From positions 1,426,001 to 1,490,000 of the forward strand of contig NZ_AP025730.1 in NCBI RefSeq assembly GCF_023734135.1: a stretch of DNA of 64,000 nucleotides. Direction: 5' to 3'. The notes beneath the pieces were generated by a model that was given only the letters and a program-made list of their open reading frames with translations, did no database searches and was not told where the DNA came from. The stretch is from Sphaerotilus microaerophilus. Its GTDB lineage: Bacteria > Pseudomonadota > Gammaproteobacteria > Burkholderiales > Burkholderiaceae_C. Shown here one piece after another: positions 16,491 to 26,409 of this stretch. The translations under genes were made by a program, and so were the position numbers. Each line of letters opens with the position of its first letter. Position 1 is the stretch's first letter.

Positions 16491-19415
16491 ATGAAGCGCA
16501 TGCTCATCAACGCCACGCAGCCCGAGGAAAGGCGCCTGGCGATCGTCGACGGCCAGAAACTGCTCGATTTCGAAACCGAGATCGAGGGCCGCGAACAACG
16601 CAAGGGCAATATCTACAAGGCCGTCGTCACGCGCGTCGAGCCCTCCCTGGAAGCGTGTTTCGTCGACTACGGCGAGGACCGCCACGGCTTCCTGCCGTTC
16701 AAGGAAATCTCGCGCCAGTATTTCAAGGAAGGCGTCAGCGTCCGCGACGCCAAGATCTCCGACGTCATCTCCAACGGCCAGGAGCTGCTGGTCCAGGTCG
16801 AGAAGGAAGAGCGTGGCAACAAGGGCGCGGCGCTGACCACCTTCGTCAGTCTGGCCGGGCGCTACCTGGTGCTCATGCCCAACAACCCGCGCGGCGGCGG
16901 CGTGAGCCGGCGCATCGAGGGTGAGCAGCGCGAGGAGCTCAAGGAGAACCTCGACCAGCTCGAATACCCCAAGGGCATGAGCCTGATCGCCCGCACCGCC
17001 GGCATCGGCCGCACGGCGCCCGAGCTGCAGTGGGACCTCAACTACATGCTCAAGCTGTGGACCGCCATCGACGAGGCGTCCAGGGCCGGCCGGGGTGCCT
17101 TCCTGATCTACCAGGAATCGTCGCTGGTCATCCGAGCGATCCGGGACTACTTCACCGCCGACATCGGCGAGATCCTGATCGACACGGACGACATCTACGA
17201 GCAGGCCAAGCAGTTCATGAACCACGTGATGCCGGAGACGGCCAATCGCGTGAAGCGCTACCGCGATGACGCGGCGCTGTTCAGTCGCTTCCAGATCGAG
17301 CACCAGATCGAGACGGCCTTCAGCCGCACGGTGAACCTGCCCTCGGGCGGCGCCATCGTGATCGACCACACCGAGGCGCTGGTCGCGGTGGACGTCAACT
17401 CGGCGCGCGCCACCCGTGGCGGCGACATCGAGGAAACCGCCACCCGCACCAACCTCGAAGCCGCCGACGAGATCGCCCGCCAGTGCCGCCTGCGCGACCT
17501 GGGCGGCCTGATCGTGGTCGACTTCATCGACATGGAAGAGAGCAAGAACCGCCGCGAGGTCGAACAGCGCCTGCGCGACGCGCTGCGCTTCGACCGTGCC
17601 CGCGTGCAGTTCAGCTCGATTTCCAAGTTCGGCCTGCTCGAACTCAGCCGCCAGCGCCTGCGCCCGGCGCTGAGCGAGGGCTCGCACATCACCTGCCCGC
17701 GCTGCAACGGCACCGGCCACATCCGCGACACCGAGTCGTCGGCGCTGCAGATCCTGCGCATCATCCAGGAGGAGACGCTGAAGGAGAACACCGCCGCCGT
17801 GCACGTGCAGGTGCCGGTGGAGGTGACCAGCTTCCTGCTCAACGAGAAGCGCACCGAGATCACCAAGATCGAGCTCAAGCAGCGCTGCACGGTGCTGCTG
17901 GTGCCCAACAAGCACCTGGAGACGCCGAACTACAAGCTGGAGCGCCTGCGCCACGACGACCCGCGTCTGGAGAACCTCAGCGCCAGCTACACGATGATCG
18001 AGGAGCCGGACGAGGAAGTTGGTATCACCCGGCGCGAGAAGAACGCCAAGCCCCGGCAGGAGCCGGTCATCAAGGGCGTGCTGCCCGACCAGCCGGCGCC
18101 CGTTGCGGCGCCCAAGCCCAAGCCCGAGCCGGTCGCTGCGCCGGCCCAGCCGGTGGCCCATTCAGCTGCGGCTCCCGCGTCGGCACCGGTTGCCACCGCC
18201 GCGCCGGCGGCTGCGGCTGGCAACGGCTTCTTTGGCTGGGTGCGCAAGCTCTTCGGCATGGCGCCGACGGTGGCGCCCGAGGTGGCTCCGGCCGAAGCGG
18301 TGCCGGCGGTACAGGCCCCGGCTGCGGCGAAACCGGCCGAACGCGAGGGCCGTGAAGGCCGTGGCGAGCGCGGTGGCCGCGAAGGCCGCGGTGAACGCAG
18401 GGACGGCCGCGGCGAGGGCCGGGGTGACCGAGGCGAGCGCCGCCGCAACGGCGAAGGCGCCAAGGGCGAGGCCCGCGCCGAGCGTCAGGGTGAGCGCCAA
18501 GGAGAACGCCAAGGAGAGCGCCCGAATCGTGGTGAACGCCCCGACCGGGCTGAACGTGGTGAGCGTCCCGAACGCGCTGAGGGCCGCAACGGCAACGAGC
18601 CGCGCCGCGAGCGCCAGGTAGGCGACGAGGCCGGCCGCGGTCCGCGCACCGACCGGCGTGCGCTGGCCACCGTCGCCGAGGGGGCAGCAGCAGACGTGTC
18701 TGCACCGGCCTTCGAGGACACCCAGCCGCAGGGCGCCGAGAGCGATGCAGACCGGGACGGCCGCCGCCGCCGCCGCGGTGGCCGCTCGCGCCGCGAGCGC
18801 GAGGAAGGCCAGGGCCGCGTCGAGAGCCAGGAGCTGAACGCCGAACTGGGCGCCGAGGCCGCCGTGCCGCTGACGCAGGTCGAAGGCACCGCTGGCGAGG
18901 CCGGGGCCGTACCGGTGACGGCGGTGGACGAGGCGGCTGCCGAGGGCGCTGATGCACAGCGCGACGGCCGCCGCCGCCGCCGTGGCCGCGGTCGCGGCCG
19001 TGAGGAGGGCGAGGGCGTCGAGGGTGGCGAGTCCGCTGCCGCACAGGCACAGGCCGAGCCGGCCATGGAAGGCGCTGCGCCTGCCGCGGTGGCTGCCCAA
19101 CCCGAGGCCATCGCCGCTCCGGTCGAGCCCATCGTGGTCGAGGTTGCGCCGGTGGCCGCGCCGCTCGCCGTGGCGCAGCCCTACGTGCTGCCGCTGGATG
19201 CCCTGGCCGAACTGGCGCGCGGCGCCGGCCTGGAATGGGTCAACAGCGATGCCGACAAGGTCCGTGCGGTGCAGGAGGCAATTGCCTCCGAGCCAGCGCC
19301 CGTGCGCGTGCCGCGGGTGATCAAGCCGGTGGTGCTGATCGACGAAGGCCCGCTGGTGCTGGTCGAGACGCGCCGCGATCTGGCCGGCCTCACCCTCCCG
19401 TTCGAGCGGGGCTGA
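16491..19415 (+). CDS. rne: Ribonuclease E
   Basis: Essential endoribonuclease that starts mRNA decay and processes rRNA and tRNA, and scaffolds the degradosome. In 974 residues: S1 domain (about 35-120), catalytic region with [15 protein letters not shown] and LIVVDFIDM (metal Asp residues), zinc-link CPRCNGTGH at 402, then from about 520 a low-complexity tail. The tail has an Arg/Glu/Gly-rich stretch (about 615-720, including [15 protein letters not shown] and two RRRRRG blocks) and a conserved-looking last about 70 residues ([18 protein letters not shown] to LTLPFERG). A Shine-Dalgarno AGGAG lies six bases before the ATG. The C-terminal 70 residues resemble the usual betaproteobacterial end of the protein. 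Confidence 0.97.
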   Translation: MKRMLINATQPEERRLAIVDGQKLLDFETEIEGREQRKGNIYKAVVTRVEPSLEACFVDYGEDRHGFLPFKEISRQYFKEGVSVRDAKISDVISNGQELLVQVEKEERGNKGAALTTFVSLAGRYLVLMPNNPRGGGVSRRIEGEQREELKENLDQLEYPKGMSLIARTAGIGRTAPELQWDLNYMLKLWTAIDEASRAGRGAFLIYQESSLVIRAIRDYFTADIGEILIDTDDIYEQAKQFMNHVMPETANRVKRYRDDAALFSRFQIEHQIETAFSRTVNLPSGGAIVIDHTEALVAVDVNSARATRGGDIEETATRTNLEAADEIARQCRLRDLGGLIVVDFIDMEESKNRREVEQRLRDALRFDRARVQFSSISKFGLLELSRQRLRPALSEGSHITCPRCNGTGHIRDTESSALQILRIIQEETLKENTAAVHVQVPVEVTSFLLNEKRTEITKIELKQRCTVLLVPNKHLETPNYKLERLRHDDPRLENLSASYTMIEEPDEEVGITRREKNAKPRQEPVIKGVLPDQPAPVAAPKPKPEPVAAPAQPVAHSAAAPASAPVATAAPAAAAGNGFFGWVRKLFGMAPTVAPEVAPAEAVPAVQAPAAAKPAEREGREGRGERGGREGRGERRDGRGEGRGDRGERRRNGEGAKGEARAERQGERQGERQGERPNRGERPDRAERGERPERAEGRNGNEPRRERQVGDEAGRGPRTDRRALATVAEGAAADVSAPAFEDTQPQGAESDADRDGRRRRRGGRSRREREEGQGRVESQELNAELGAEAAVPLTQVEGTAGEAGAVPVTAVDEAAAEGADAQRDGRRRRRGRGRGREEGEGVEGGESAAAQAQAEPAMEGAAPAAVAAQPEAIAAPVEPIVVEVAPVAAPLAVAQPYVLPLDALAELARGAGLEWVNSDADKVRAVQEAIASEPAPVRVPRVIKPVVLIDEGPLVLVETRRDLAGLTLPFERG

Positions 19416-19448
19416 TCGACCGGCGAGAGGCCCTCGCCATTGAACCCG

Positions 19449-19504
19449 GGCCCTGGTTGTTCCAGGGCCCCCAAGCCGCCCGGCTGCTGTCCGGCGGCTT
19501 TTTT
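19449..19504 (+). terminator. Tandem hairpins ending in a T-run after rne
   Basis: First hairpin GGGCCCTGG/CCAGGGCCC (19449-19470), then AAGCCGCC/GGCGGCTT (19473-19500) followed immediately by TTTT. The second has the form of a rho-independent terminator. Confidence 0.85.
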
Positions 19505-19596
19505 GCGTCCATGCGCTCAAGCGTTCAGCGGGGGGAGCTCGGTGTTTCTGCGCGCGGATCGTGTTGCTTGATTGTCGAATCCGCCGGTCAATGGGC

Positions 19597-19626
19597 TTGT
19601 CAAGCCCCTGAATGCGTGAACTATTT
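19597..19626 (+). promoter_or_regulatory. Possible promoter of the OmpA/coiled-coil pair
   Basis: TTGTCA (19597-19602) and CTATTT (19621-19626) spaced 18 bases, at the edge of an unusually AT-rich stretch (19612-19660). An alternative -10 TATATT lies at 19639. The rest of the 307-base interval after rne contains only the terminator. Confidence 0.35.
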
Positions 19627-19722
19627 CTCTTCAACTCCTATATTACAAACGGTAACTCTGTGCTGATCAGTGGATCCCGCGGCATCCGACCCTGGGGCCG
19701 AGCACATGCGAGGAGATGTGTC

Positions 19723-20568
19723 ATGTGGCGTCGTGTGCCTTGTGCACTGTGGGCTGCTCTGGGCGCGCTGGCGCTGGCAGCCTTGGCCTGGTCGGCACTC
19801 GGGCGGGGTGATGCGGCGGCGCAGACCGTGCGCAAGCATGCACAGGCCGATGCCGGGCAGATCCTGCAGGCAGCAGGCTTCCCCTGGGCGCGCCTGGAGA
19901 TCGACGACGAGGTGGGGCGCATCGTGGGCGATGCCCCCTCGCTGGCGCAGCGCGCCGCGGCCTTCACGGCAGCCGGGACCTTGCTGATGCCGATGATGGG
20001 TTCGCCCGGTGTCTTTGCCCGGCTGGAGGATCGGCAGACGTCCAGCCTGCCCGGGCTGCCGGAGCTGCCCGCAGCGGGCGACGCGCCCCCTGTACCCTCG
20101 CGGCCCGGGGAGGCTGGGGCCGAGGCCACCAAGGCCGGCAACGCAGCGTCTGCTGCGTCCGCTGTCACTGCTGCTTCCGCTGCCACTGCTGCCGCGGCGG
20201 ACTGCCAGCGGGCGATGGCGCGGCTGCTGCAGGCCCAGCAGATGCGATTCAAGCTCGCCTCGGCCGAGTTGGCGCCGGGCAGCGCCCCGCTGCTCAAACG
20301 CCTGAGCGAACAGGCCCTGCGCTGCCCGCAGGCAGGCATCGTGGTGCAAGGGCATACCGACGCCCAGGGCGATGCCGGCGCCAACCTCGCCCTGTCGCGC
20401 CGGCGTGCCGATGCGGTGGTGGCGGCGCTGGTCAAGGACGGTGTGCCTGCTGCGCGATTGAAGGCCGAGGGCCTGGGCGAGAGCCGCCTGCTCGATGCCA
20501 CTGACACGCCGGCCGCCCACGAACGCAATCGCCGCATCGAGTTCCATCTGGCACCGTCGACGCGCTGA
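19723..20568 (+). CDS. OmpA-domain envelope protein
   Basis: A 281-residue protein with an uncleaved or cleaved N-terminal hydrophobic segment (about 6-26), a variable region, an Ala/Ser-rich linker (about 138-163) and a C-terminal OmpA/MotB-type peptidoglycan-binding domain. The motif GHTDAQGDAGANLALSRRRAD, then RLKAEGLGESRLL and ERNRRIEF, contains the Asp and Arg that bind diaminopimelate in the family. AGGAG eight bases before the ATG fixes the start. It is 57 bases before a membrane-anchored coiled-coil gene on the same strand, and the two probably act together in the envelope; this is inference. Confidence 0.85.
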   Translation: MWRRVPCALWAALGALALAALAWSALGRGDAAAQTVRKHAQADAGQILQAAGFPWARLEIDDEVGRIVGDAPSLAQRAAAFTAAGTLLMPMMGSPGVFARLEDRQTSSLPGLPELPAAGDAPPVPSRPGEAGAEATKAGNAASAASAVTAASAATAAAADCQRAMARLLQAQQMRFKLASAELAPGSAPLLKRLSEQALRCPQAGIVVQGHTDAQGDAGANLALSRRRADAVVAALVKDGVPAARLKAEGLGESRLLDATDTPAAHERNRRIEFHLAPSTR

Positions 20569-20625
20569 GGCGCGCGGCGGATCCACGCTCCCACCCCCCT
20601 TCGACGCCATCGCGCGGAGATCACC

Positions 20626-23232
20626 ATGTACCTGCTCAGCCAGTTGTGGCTCCATCTCGTGCTTGCCTGCCTGGCTGGCGCGGCATTCGGGTTTGCGCTC
20701 CGCCTCCTGTGTTCGCGACGAGCGCAGGACGCCCAGAGGCAGGCCCAGCGTGACGAAGCCGAACAGGCCCGGCGCGCCCACGTGGGCGAGATGGCGGCCC
20801 TGCGCGACAGCCATGCGCAGGCGCTGGCCGCGGGCCAGGCCGACCTCGACGCCAGCCAGGCCCGGGCCGCAGACCTGCAGGAGCGCAGCGACCGGCTGGC
20901 GCAGGACCAGCGTGAGGCGATGGAGCGCATCGGCTTGCTGGGCCAGGAGGTGGAGAGCCACCGCAGCAGCAGCCAACGCCTGGCTGAGACGCTCGCCGAA
21001 ACCCAGGCGCAGGCCGGCAAGGTCGGGCAGGCGTTTGAGGGCCTGCGGGCGGAGCACTCCGAGTTCAAGGACGCCAGCGTCGCGCAGCTCAGCGCACTGC
21101 AGGCCCGGCTGGACGCCGCCCAGGGCGAGAAGGAGGCGCTGGCCGAGTTGCAATCCGCGACCGCCGGCGAGCTGGATGCCGCCCGGCAGCGGTTGGTCGA
21201 CCAGCAGGCCCAGGCAGAGGCTCGGCAGGCGCAGTGGGATGCCACGCGCGCGCAGCTCGACGCCGAGCAGCAGCAGGCGCAGCAGCGCCAAGCCGATCTG
21301 AGCGGGCAACTGGAGGCGGTCCAGGCCGAGGCCGGCCGGCTGAGCGATGCCCTCGACGGTGAGCGCAGGGCCGCCCTGGCTGCCGCAGCGGCAGCGGCTG
21401 CCGCGGCCGGTCTGGCTGCCCAGACACAGCAGTCAAAGCTCGACGAGTTGCATGCGCGCCTGGCCGAGCAGGGCCAGCGCGTGGCGGCAGCCACCGAGCG
21501 CGCGGGCCTTGCCGAGGCGGACCTGGCGCGTGTCGACGAAGAGAGGGCCGCCGTCGCGGCCGACCTGGAGCGCAGCCGCCAGAGCGAGGCCGCTACCCTG
21601 GCGGAGCGCGATGAGCTCTCGGCGGCCCTGGCCCGCATCCAGGCGCAGGCGGGTGCGCTGCAGGCCGAGTTGAGCGAATCGCAACAGGCCAGGCAGGGGC
21701 TTGAAGCCGCGCAGGCCGTGTTGCGCGGGGCGTTTGAGGCTGCTCAGGCCGCGGTGCAAATGCACCAAGCGGCCGCGCAGAACCACCAGGCTGAAGCGCA
21801 AGCCCTCCAGGCCGAGGTGAGCCGCCTGAGCCTTGCATTGGACGGCGAGCGGGAGGCCGCCCTCACTGCCGCAGCGGCAGCGGCGGCCGCTGCGGGCCTG
21901 GCCGCCCAGGCACATCACGCGAAGCTCGATGCGCTGCAGGCCGATTTGAGTGAAGTGCGTGAATCCAGGCAGGCGCTGGAGGCGGCGCTGGCCCTGCATC
22001 TGGGCGAGCGTGACGAGGCACGGCGCGAGCGTGAAGAGGCCCGGCGCGAAGCGGCTGCAGCAGCCCAGCGGCAGGAGCAGGAGCAGGCCCAGTGGCGCAG
22101 TGAGCTGGCAGAGGCCCAGGCGGTCTCGGCCCGCGAGCGTGAAGGGGCTGTCGCTGCGGCCGCTTCTGCCATGGCGGCGGCGGGTGCTGCGGCGCTGGCC
22201 CACCGGCGGGCCGTCAGCGCACTGGAATCGCAGGTGGCCCATTCGGACGCCAAGGCGAATGAGGCCCTGTCGCAACGGGCGGCCATCGAGGCCGACCTGG
22301 CGGGCAGCCGGCAGGAGCTGGCTGCGCGATCGGCGGCGCTGGAGGCACTGCAGACGGAGCTGGAGGCCGCGCAGGAAGCCGGCTCGCGTGCCGCTGCGGC
22401 CCTGGCCCGGGAACGCGATGAGCTGCGTGACCAGCTGCAGGCCGCCTCGCTGCGCATGCGCGACGAGGCCGATGCCGCCCGGCGCGCCCACGGCCTGGCG
22501 CTGACCGAACAGCGCGAGGCCCACGCGAGTGCCTGGGCGCAGAGCGAGGCCCGCACGGCCGAACTGGCGCAGCAGCAGCAGACCTTGCAGGCGCAGCTGG
22601 AGGCCGCGCAGGTGAGCCTGCAGAAGCAGGCTGGCGAGCTGGACGTGCTGCACACGACCCTGGCCGCGAACGATGAGCAGCTGGCGGTGCTGGCCGCGCG
22701 TGCCCGGGCCGAGCGTGAGCGCAAAGAGGCCCTGGAGTCGATCCTGGCCAGCGCGCGGGATTCGTTCGCCCATCAGGACGGCGAATCGCAGCAGCGCATC
22801 GGCGAGCTCACCGCCGAGGTCGAACGCCTGCGGGCCCTGACCGACCTGGCATCGGTCGCGGTCGCTGCCGAAGTCGAGACCGTTGCTGCGCGGGCGCCGG
22901 TGTCTGCGCTGGCGCTGCTGTCCAAGGAGGAGATGGCAGGGCTGGTGCTGGCCGCCGGGGCGGGGCAGCCGCCGCAGGGTGTCGCGGCCGACCGGGGCGA
23001 GCCCGACGATCTGAAGATCATCGACGGCATCGGGCCTGTCAACGAGCGCTGGCTGCACCAGCAGGGTGTGTGGTACTTCTGGCAGATCGCCGCCTGGCTG
23101 GCGCCGGAGGTGGCCTGGGTGGCGCACCACCTGCCCAACTTTGGCTCCCGGGTCTACCGGGAGAACTGGGTGGCCCAGGCCGCGAAACTGGCCGCGCAGG
23201 GCGACGCGGCCACCAACGCCGCAACGGCCTGA
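20626..23232 (+). CDS. Membrane-anchored long coiled-coil protein with C-terminal helix-hairpin-helix domain
   Basis: 868 residues: one N-terminal transmembrane segment (about 5-30, LWLHLVLACLAGAAFGFALRLL), then about 700 residues of Ala/Glu/Gln/Arg heptad-rich coiled coil, then a C-terminal domain (about 795-860; DDLKIIDGIGPVNERWLHQQ, FWQIAAWLAPEVAWV, NFGSRVYRENWVAQAAKLAA). That last domain is the helix-hairpin-helix-like module often found at the end of bacterial membrane or ribosomal-L21-like proteins. The coiled coil contains three related segments (about 239-280, 402-440 and 500-535) with a run of 9-10 Ala. A structural or tethering role is likely; no enzymatic motif seen. Confidence 0.8.
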   Translation: MYLLSQLWLHLVLACLAGAAFGFALRLLCSRRAQDAQRQAQRDEAEQARRAHVGEMAALRDSHAQALAAGQADLDASQARAADLQERSDRLAQDQREAMERIGLLGQEVESHRSSSQRLAETLAETQAQAGKVGQAFEGLRAEHSEFKDASVAQLSALQARLDAAQGEKEALAELQSATAGELDAARQRLVDQQAQAEARQAQWDATRAQLDAEQQQAQQRQADLSGQLEAVQAEAGRLSDALDGERRAALAAAAAAAAAAGLAAQTQQSKLDELHARLAEQGQRVAAATERAGLAEADLARVDEERAAVAADLERSRQSEAATLAERDELSAALARIQAQAGALQAELSESQQARQGLEAAQAVLRGAFEAAQAAVQMHQAAAQNHQAEAQALQAEVSRLSLALDGEREAALTAAAAAAAAAGLAAQAHHAKLDALQADLSEVRESRQALEAALALHLGERDEARREREEARREAAAAAQRQEQEQAQWRSELAEAQAVSAREREGAVAAAASAMAAAGAAALAHRRAVSALESQVAHSDAKANEALSQRAAIEADLAGSRQELAARSAALEALQTELEAAQEAGSRAAAALARERDELRDQLQAASLRMRDEADAARRAHGLALTEQREAHASAWAQSEARTAELAQQQQTLQAQLEAAQVSLQKQAGELDVLHTTLAANDEQLAVLAARARAERERKEALESILASARDSFAHQDGESQQRIGELTAEVERLRALTDLASVAVAAEVETVAARAPVSALALLSKEEMAGLVLAAGAGQPPQGVAADRGEPDDLKIIDGIGPVNERWLHQQGVWYFWQIAAWLAPEVAWVAHHLPNFGSRVYRENWVAQAAKLAAQGDAATNAATA

Positions 23233-23259
23233 CGGCACTCTGCCCGGGCGGGCCCGCGT

Positions 23260-24378
23260 TCAGCCGGCCAGCAATTCCAGCGCGCGCTGGTAGGCCGGCT
23301 GGTGCATCAGCTCGTCCCAGGGCAGCGGCGGGGTGCGAGGCAGCAGGTCCAGGCGGCGCGCCTCGCTGTCCGGGTTGGGCGACCAGTCGCCGCGGGCCTG
23401 GGCGTCGGCCAGGCCGTCGAGCAGCTCGTCCACCGCGCTGCCGCCATCGAGCGACTGGTTGCACAGCAGCACGAGGTCGCAGCCGGCCTGCAGCGCCAGC
23501 AGCGCGGCGTCGGTGTAGCTCAGCGTCGCGGCACCGTTCGCTCCCTTCACCCCCGGCACGCGCCGGGCGGCCTCCATGCTCAGGTCGTCGCTGAACACCG
23601 CTCCCTGGAAGCCGAGCCGGCCGCGCAGCACCTCCTGCAGCCAGCGCTCGGAGAAGCCGGCCGGGCGGCGATCCACCTTCGGGTAGATCACGTGGGCCGG
23701 CATCACCGCGCCGAGCACCGTGCCGAGGGCGCCGTAGGGCAGCGCATCGTCGGCCAGGATGGCGCTGAGGCTGCGCTCGTCACGCGGCACGGCGACGTGG
23801 CTGTCGGCTTCCGCCCAGCCGTGGCCGGGGAAGTGCTTGCCGCAGTTGGCCATGCCCGCCTGCAGCAGGCCGTGCATCAGGCTGCGCGCCAGCATCGTCA
23901 CCACGCGCGGGTCGCGGTGGAAGGCGCGGTCGCCGATCACGCCGCTGCGGCCATGGTCCAGGTCCAGCACCGGGGTGAAGCTCAGGTCGACGCCGCAGGC
24001 GCGCAGCTCGGCGGCCAGCACGTAGCCCGCGGCGCTGGCCATCTCGCAGGCGGCCAGGGCACCGCTGCCGGGGCGGCCCTTGTGACCTTTGGCATCGTCG
24101 CGCATCCAGCGCTCGCCCAGCGCACGCATGGCTGGCAGGTGGGTGAAGCCGTCGCTGCGAAAGCGCTGCACCCGCCCGCCCTCGTGGTCGACGCAGACCA
24201 GCACGTCCGGGCGGATGTCCTTGATCTCGTCGATCAGCCCGGTCAGCTGGGCGCGGTCGCGCCAGTGGCGCGCGAAGAGGATCAGCCCGCCGGTGAGCGG
24301 GTGTTCCAGCCGGCGGCGGTCATCGGCGTTCAGTTCGGGGCCGGCGATGTCGAGGACGACGGGGGCGAGTTCGTGCAT
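23260..24378 (-). CDS. nagZ: Beta-N-acetylhexosaminidase NagZ
   Basis: Cytoplasmic glycoside hydrolase family 3 enzyme that removes GlcNAc from anhydro-muropeptides during peptidoglycan recycling. 372 residues show the family signatures [31 protein letters not shown], the loop [15 protein letters not shown] that carries the catalytic His, and the nucleophile Asp in FSDDLSM. Last gene of the reverse-strand cluster, 21 bases after acpS. Convergent with the coiled-coil gene, 27 bases apart with no terminator visible. Confidence 0.96.
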   Translation of the reverse strand: MHELAPVVLDIAGPELNADDRRRLEHPLTGGLILFARHWRDRAQLTGLIDEIKDIRPDVLVCVDHEGGRVQRFRSDGFTHLPAMRALGERWMRDDAKGHKGRPGSGALAACEMASAAGYVLAAELRACGVDLSFTPVLDLDHGRSGVIGDRAFHRDPRVVTMLARSLMHGLLQAGMANCGKHFPGHGWAEADSHVAVPRDERSLSAILADDALPYGALGTVLGAVMPAHVIYPKVDRRPAGFSERWLQEVLRGRLGFQGAVFSDDLSMEAARRVPGVKGANGAATLSYTDAALLALQAGCDLVLLCNQSLDGGSAVDELLDGLADAQARGDWSPNPDSEARRLDLLPRTPPLPWDELMHQPAYQRALELLAG

Positions 24379-24399
24379 GGCGGGGCGGGGCGGGGCGGT

Positions 24400-24813
24400 T
24401 CAGGCCGTAGGGGGTCCGTCGGGCAGGCGCTCGACGACGACGAAGCTGGTGGCGTAGTCGCTCTCGTCGGTGAGGCTGACGTGGGCGCTCAGGTGACGGG
24501 CGTCGAACCAGGCCGCCAGCTCGCCGTGCAGGCGCAGGGTGGGCTGGCCGCTGGGCAGGTTGAGGGTCTCGCAGTCGCGCCAGCGCATCGGCGCATGCAG
24601 GCCCAGGCCGATGGCCTTCGAGAAGGCCTCCTTGGCCGAGAAGCGCGTCGCCAGGTAGGTGACGCCGCGCTTGTCCACCCGGGCGCGCCGGGCGTGGAAG
24701 ACGCGCAACTCGTCCGGGCCGAGCACGCGCTCGGCAAATCGGTCACCGTGGCGCGCGAGGGCGGCGGCGATGCGCCGGATGTCGCAGATGTCGGTGCCGA
24801 CGCCGAAGATCAC
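24400..24813 (-). CDS. acpS: Holo-[acyl-carrier-protein] synthase
   Basis: Transfers 4'-phosphopantetheine from CoA to the Ser of ACP. 137 residues with the two family motifs [12 protein letters not shown] (metal-binding Asp) and [12 protein letters not shown] (metal-binding Glu). It starts with GTG, whose bases overlap the pdxJ stop as GTGA, so translation is coupled. Its substrate acpP lies 13 kb away in the same block. Confidence 0.95.
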   Translation of the reverse strand: MIFGVGTDICDIRRIAAALARHGDRFAERVLGPDELRVFHARRARVDKRGVTYLATRFSAKEAFSKAIGLGLHAPMRWRDCETLNLPSGQPTLRLHGELAAWFDARHLSAHVSLTDESDYATSFVVVERLPDGPPTA

Positions 24814-25604
24814 GGCGCGTACGCGCGCTGGATGCAGCGCTGGTAGTCGCGGATGGTCTCGGTGTAGCCGAGTTCCAGCGCATCGGCGATCAGCGCATGG
24901 CCGATCGACACCTCCATCACGCCGGGCACGGCGCGCAGGAAGTCGCTCAGGTTGTCGCGGTTCAGGTCGTGGCCGGCATTGAGCTCCAGACCCACGGCCA
25001 GCGCGGCCTCGCCAGCGCGCACATAGCGCGTGAGCACCTCGGCTTGCTGCGGCGTGCCCCAGGCGCTGGCGTAGGCCTCGGTGTAGAGCTCGACGCGGTC
25101 GGCGCCCACCTCGCGGGCGGCGCGCATCATCTCGGGGATCGGGTCCATGAAGAGGCTCACGCGCACGCCCAAGGCCTGGCACTCGGCGATCAGCGGGCGC
25201 AGGCGCTCGGCATCGTCCGGGAAGGTCCAGCCGTGGTCGGAGGTGAACTGGCCCACCGAGTCGGGCACGAAGGTGGCCTGGTGCGGGCGAACCTGGCGGA
25301 TCACGTCCATCAGGTTATGGAAGGGGTTGCCCTCGATGTTGTATTCGATCGCGGGCCAGGCCTTGAGCAGCTCGGCCAGGTCGGTCACGTCGTGGGCGCG
25401 GATGTGGCGCTCGTCGGGTCGCGGGTGCACCGTGATGCCCTGCGCGCCGGCTTCCAGCACGATCTGCGCGGCCTTGGTGACGCTCGGGATGCCGAGGTGG
25501 CGGGTGTTGCGCAGCAGGGCGACCTTGTTGAGGTTCACCGACAGGGCGGTGCGGCCGCCGTGGGCGCCGTGGTGGCCGGGTTCGGGAGCGACGAGGGGGT
25601 TCAT
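24810..25604 (-). CDS. pdxJ: Pyridoxine 5'-phosphate synthase
   Basis: Joins deoxyxylulose 5-phosphate and 3-amino-1-hydroxyacetone phosphate to make pyridoxine 5'-phosphate, the last ring-forming step of DXP-dependent vitamin B6 synthesis. 264 residues with typical [26 protein letters not shown] (catalytic His), [28 protein letters not shown] and LNAGHDLN. It follows recO by 7 bases and overlaps acpS by 4, the common pdxJ-acpS arrangement. Confidence 0.97.
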   Translation of the reverse strand: MNPLVAPEPGHHGAHGGRTALSVNLNKVALLRNTRHLGIPSVTKAAQIVLEAGAQGITVHPRPDERHIRAHDVTDLAELLKAWPAIEYNIEGNPFHNLMDVIRQVRPHQATFVPDSVGQFTSDHGWTFPDDAERLRPLIAECQALGVRVSLFMDPIPEMMRAAREVGADRVELYTEAYASAWGTPQQAEVLTRYVRAGEAALAVGLELNAGHDLNRDNLSDFLRAVPGVMEVSIGHALIADALELGYTETIRDYQRCIQRAYAP

Positions 25605-25611
25605 GCGCAGG

Positions 25612-26394
25612 TCAATCGATGAGCTTCTGGACCTCGACCATCAGCGCGCGGGTGCGCAGCGTCGAGGTGCCCAGATGATAGTGAAGCAGCTGGCGCAGCT
25701 GGCTGCGCAGTTCGGGCAGGGCGCCCAGGCAGGCCTGGCGCAGGCCCGCGAGGTCGCCGGCCGACAGTGCCGCCTGCAGTGCCACCAGCGTGGCGCCGGT
25801 GATGCCGCTGATGCTGCCGGGGGGGCCTTCGGCCTGGGCGCACACGCCCACCTCGGGCGCCAGCTGGTGGCGCGCGCTGGCGGCCACGGTGGATTGGGTG
25901 GCGGTGATGCGCGAGAGCTCGGGCAGCACGCCCGTCTCGCTGAGCAGGCAGAGCTCGAAGGCGCGCAGCGCGGCGGCCACCTCGGCCTCGTCTCCGGTGG
26001 CGAGCACCGGCAGGGAGGCGGCGTAGGCGTCGAACAGCGCCGGGTGCGGGTCGTGGCGCGCCAAGCCGCGCAGCAGCAGCTCGTTGAGGTGGAAGCCCGC
26101 CAGCAGCGCGGCGCCGCCGAGCATCGGGCCGCCACCGGCCCACTCGGCGCTGCGCAGCAGGGAGACCTCGGTGCCCTGTTCCTCACGCTTGCTGCCCAGC
26201 AGGACCATGATCCGCTGGAAGGGCAGCAGCACTGCGCGCAGCTGCGAGTAGGGCCGCTTGGCGCCCTTGGCGATCGCGGCGACGCGGCCCTGCTCGCGCG
26301 TGAACAGCTCCAGGATCAGGCTGGATTCGCTCCAGTCGTGGTGGTGCAGTACATAGGCCGCCAGCGGCTGTGGCGCGGCGCGGCGGGTGGCCAT
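25612..26394 (-). CDS. recO: DNA repair protein RecO
   Basis: Recombination mediator that loads RecA on SSB-coated DNA in the RecFOR pathway. 260 residues: N-terminal OB-fold (PLAAYVLHHHDWSESSLILELFTREQGRVAAIAKGAKR), then the helical domain (LLAGFHLNELLLRGLARHDPHPALFDAY, FELCLLSETG). The cysteines of the zinc module seen in some relatives are not present, as in many proteobacterial RecO. Fifteen bases after era. Confidence 0.95.
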   Translation of the reverse strand: MATRRAAPQPLAAYVLHHHDWSESSLILELFTREQGRVAAIAKGAKRPYSQLRAVLLPFQRIMVLLGSKREEQGTEVSLLRSAEWAGGGPMLGGAALLAGFHLNELLLRGLARHDPHPALFDAYAASLPVLATGDEAEVAAALRAFELCLLSETGVLPELSRITATQSTVAASARHQLAPEVGVCAQAEGPPGSISGITGATLVALQAALSAGDLAGLRQACLGALPELRSQLRQLLHYHLGTSTLRTRALMVEVQKLID

Positions 26395-26409
26395 GGCGAG
26401 CCGGGCGCC

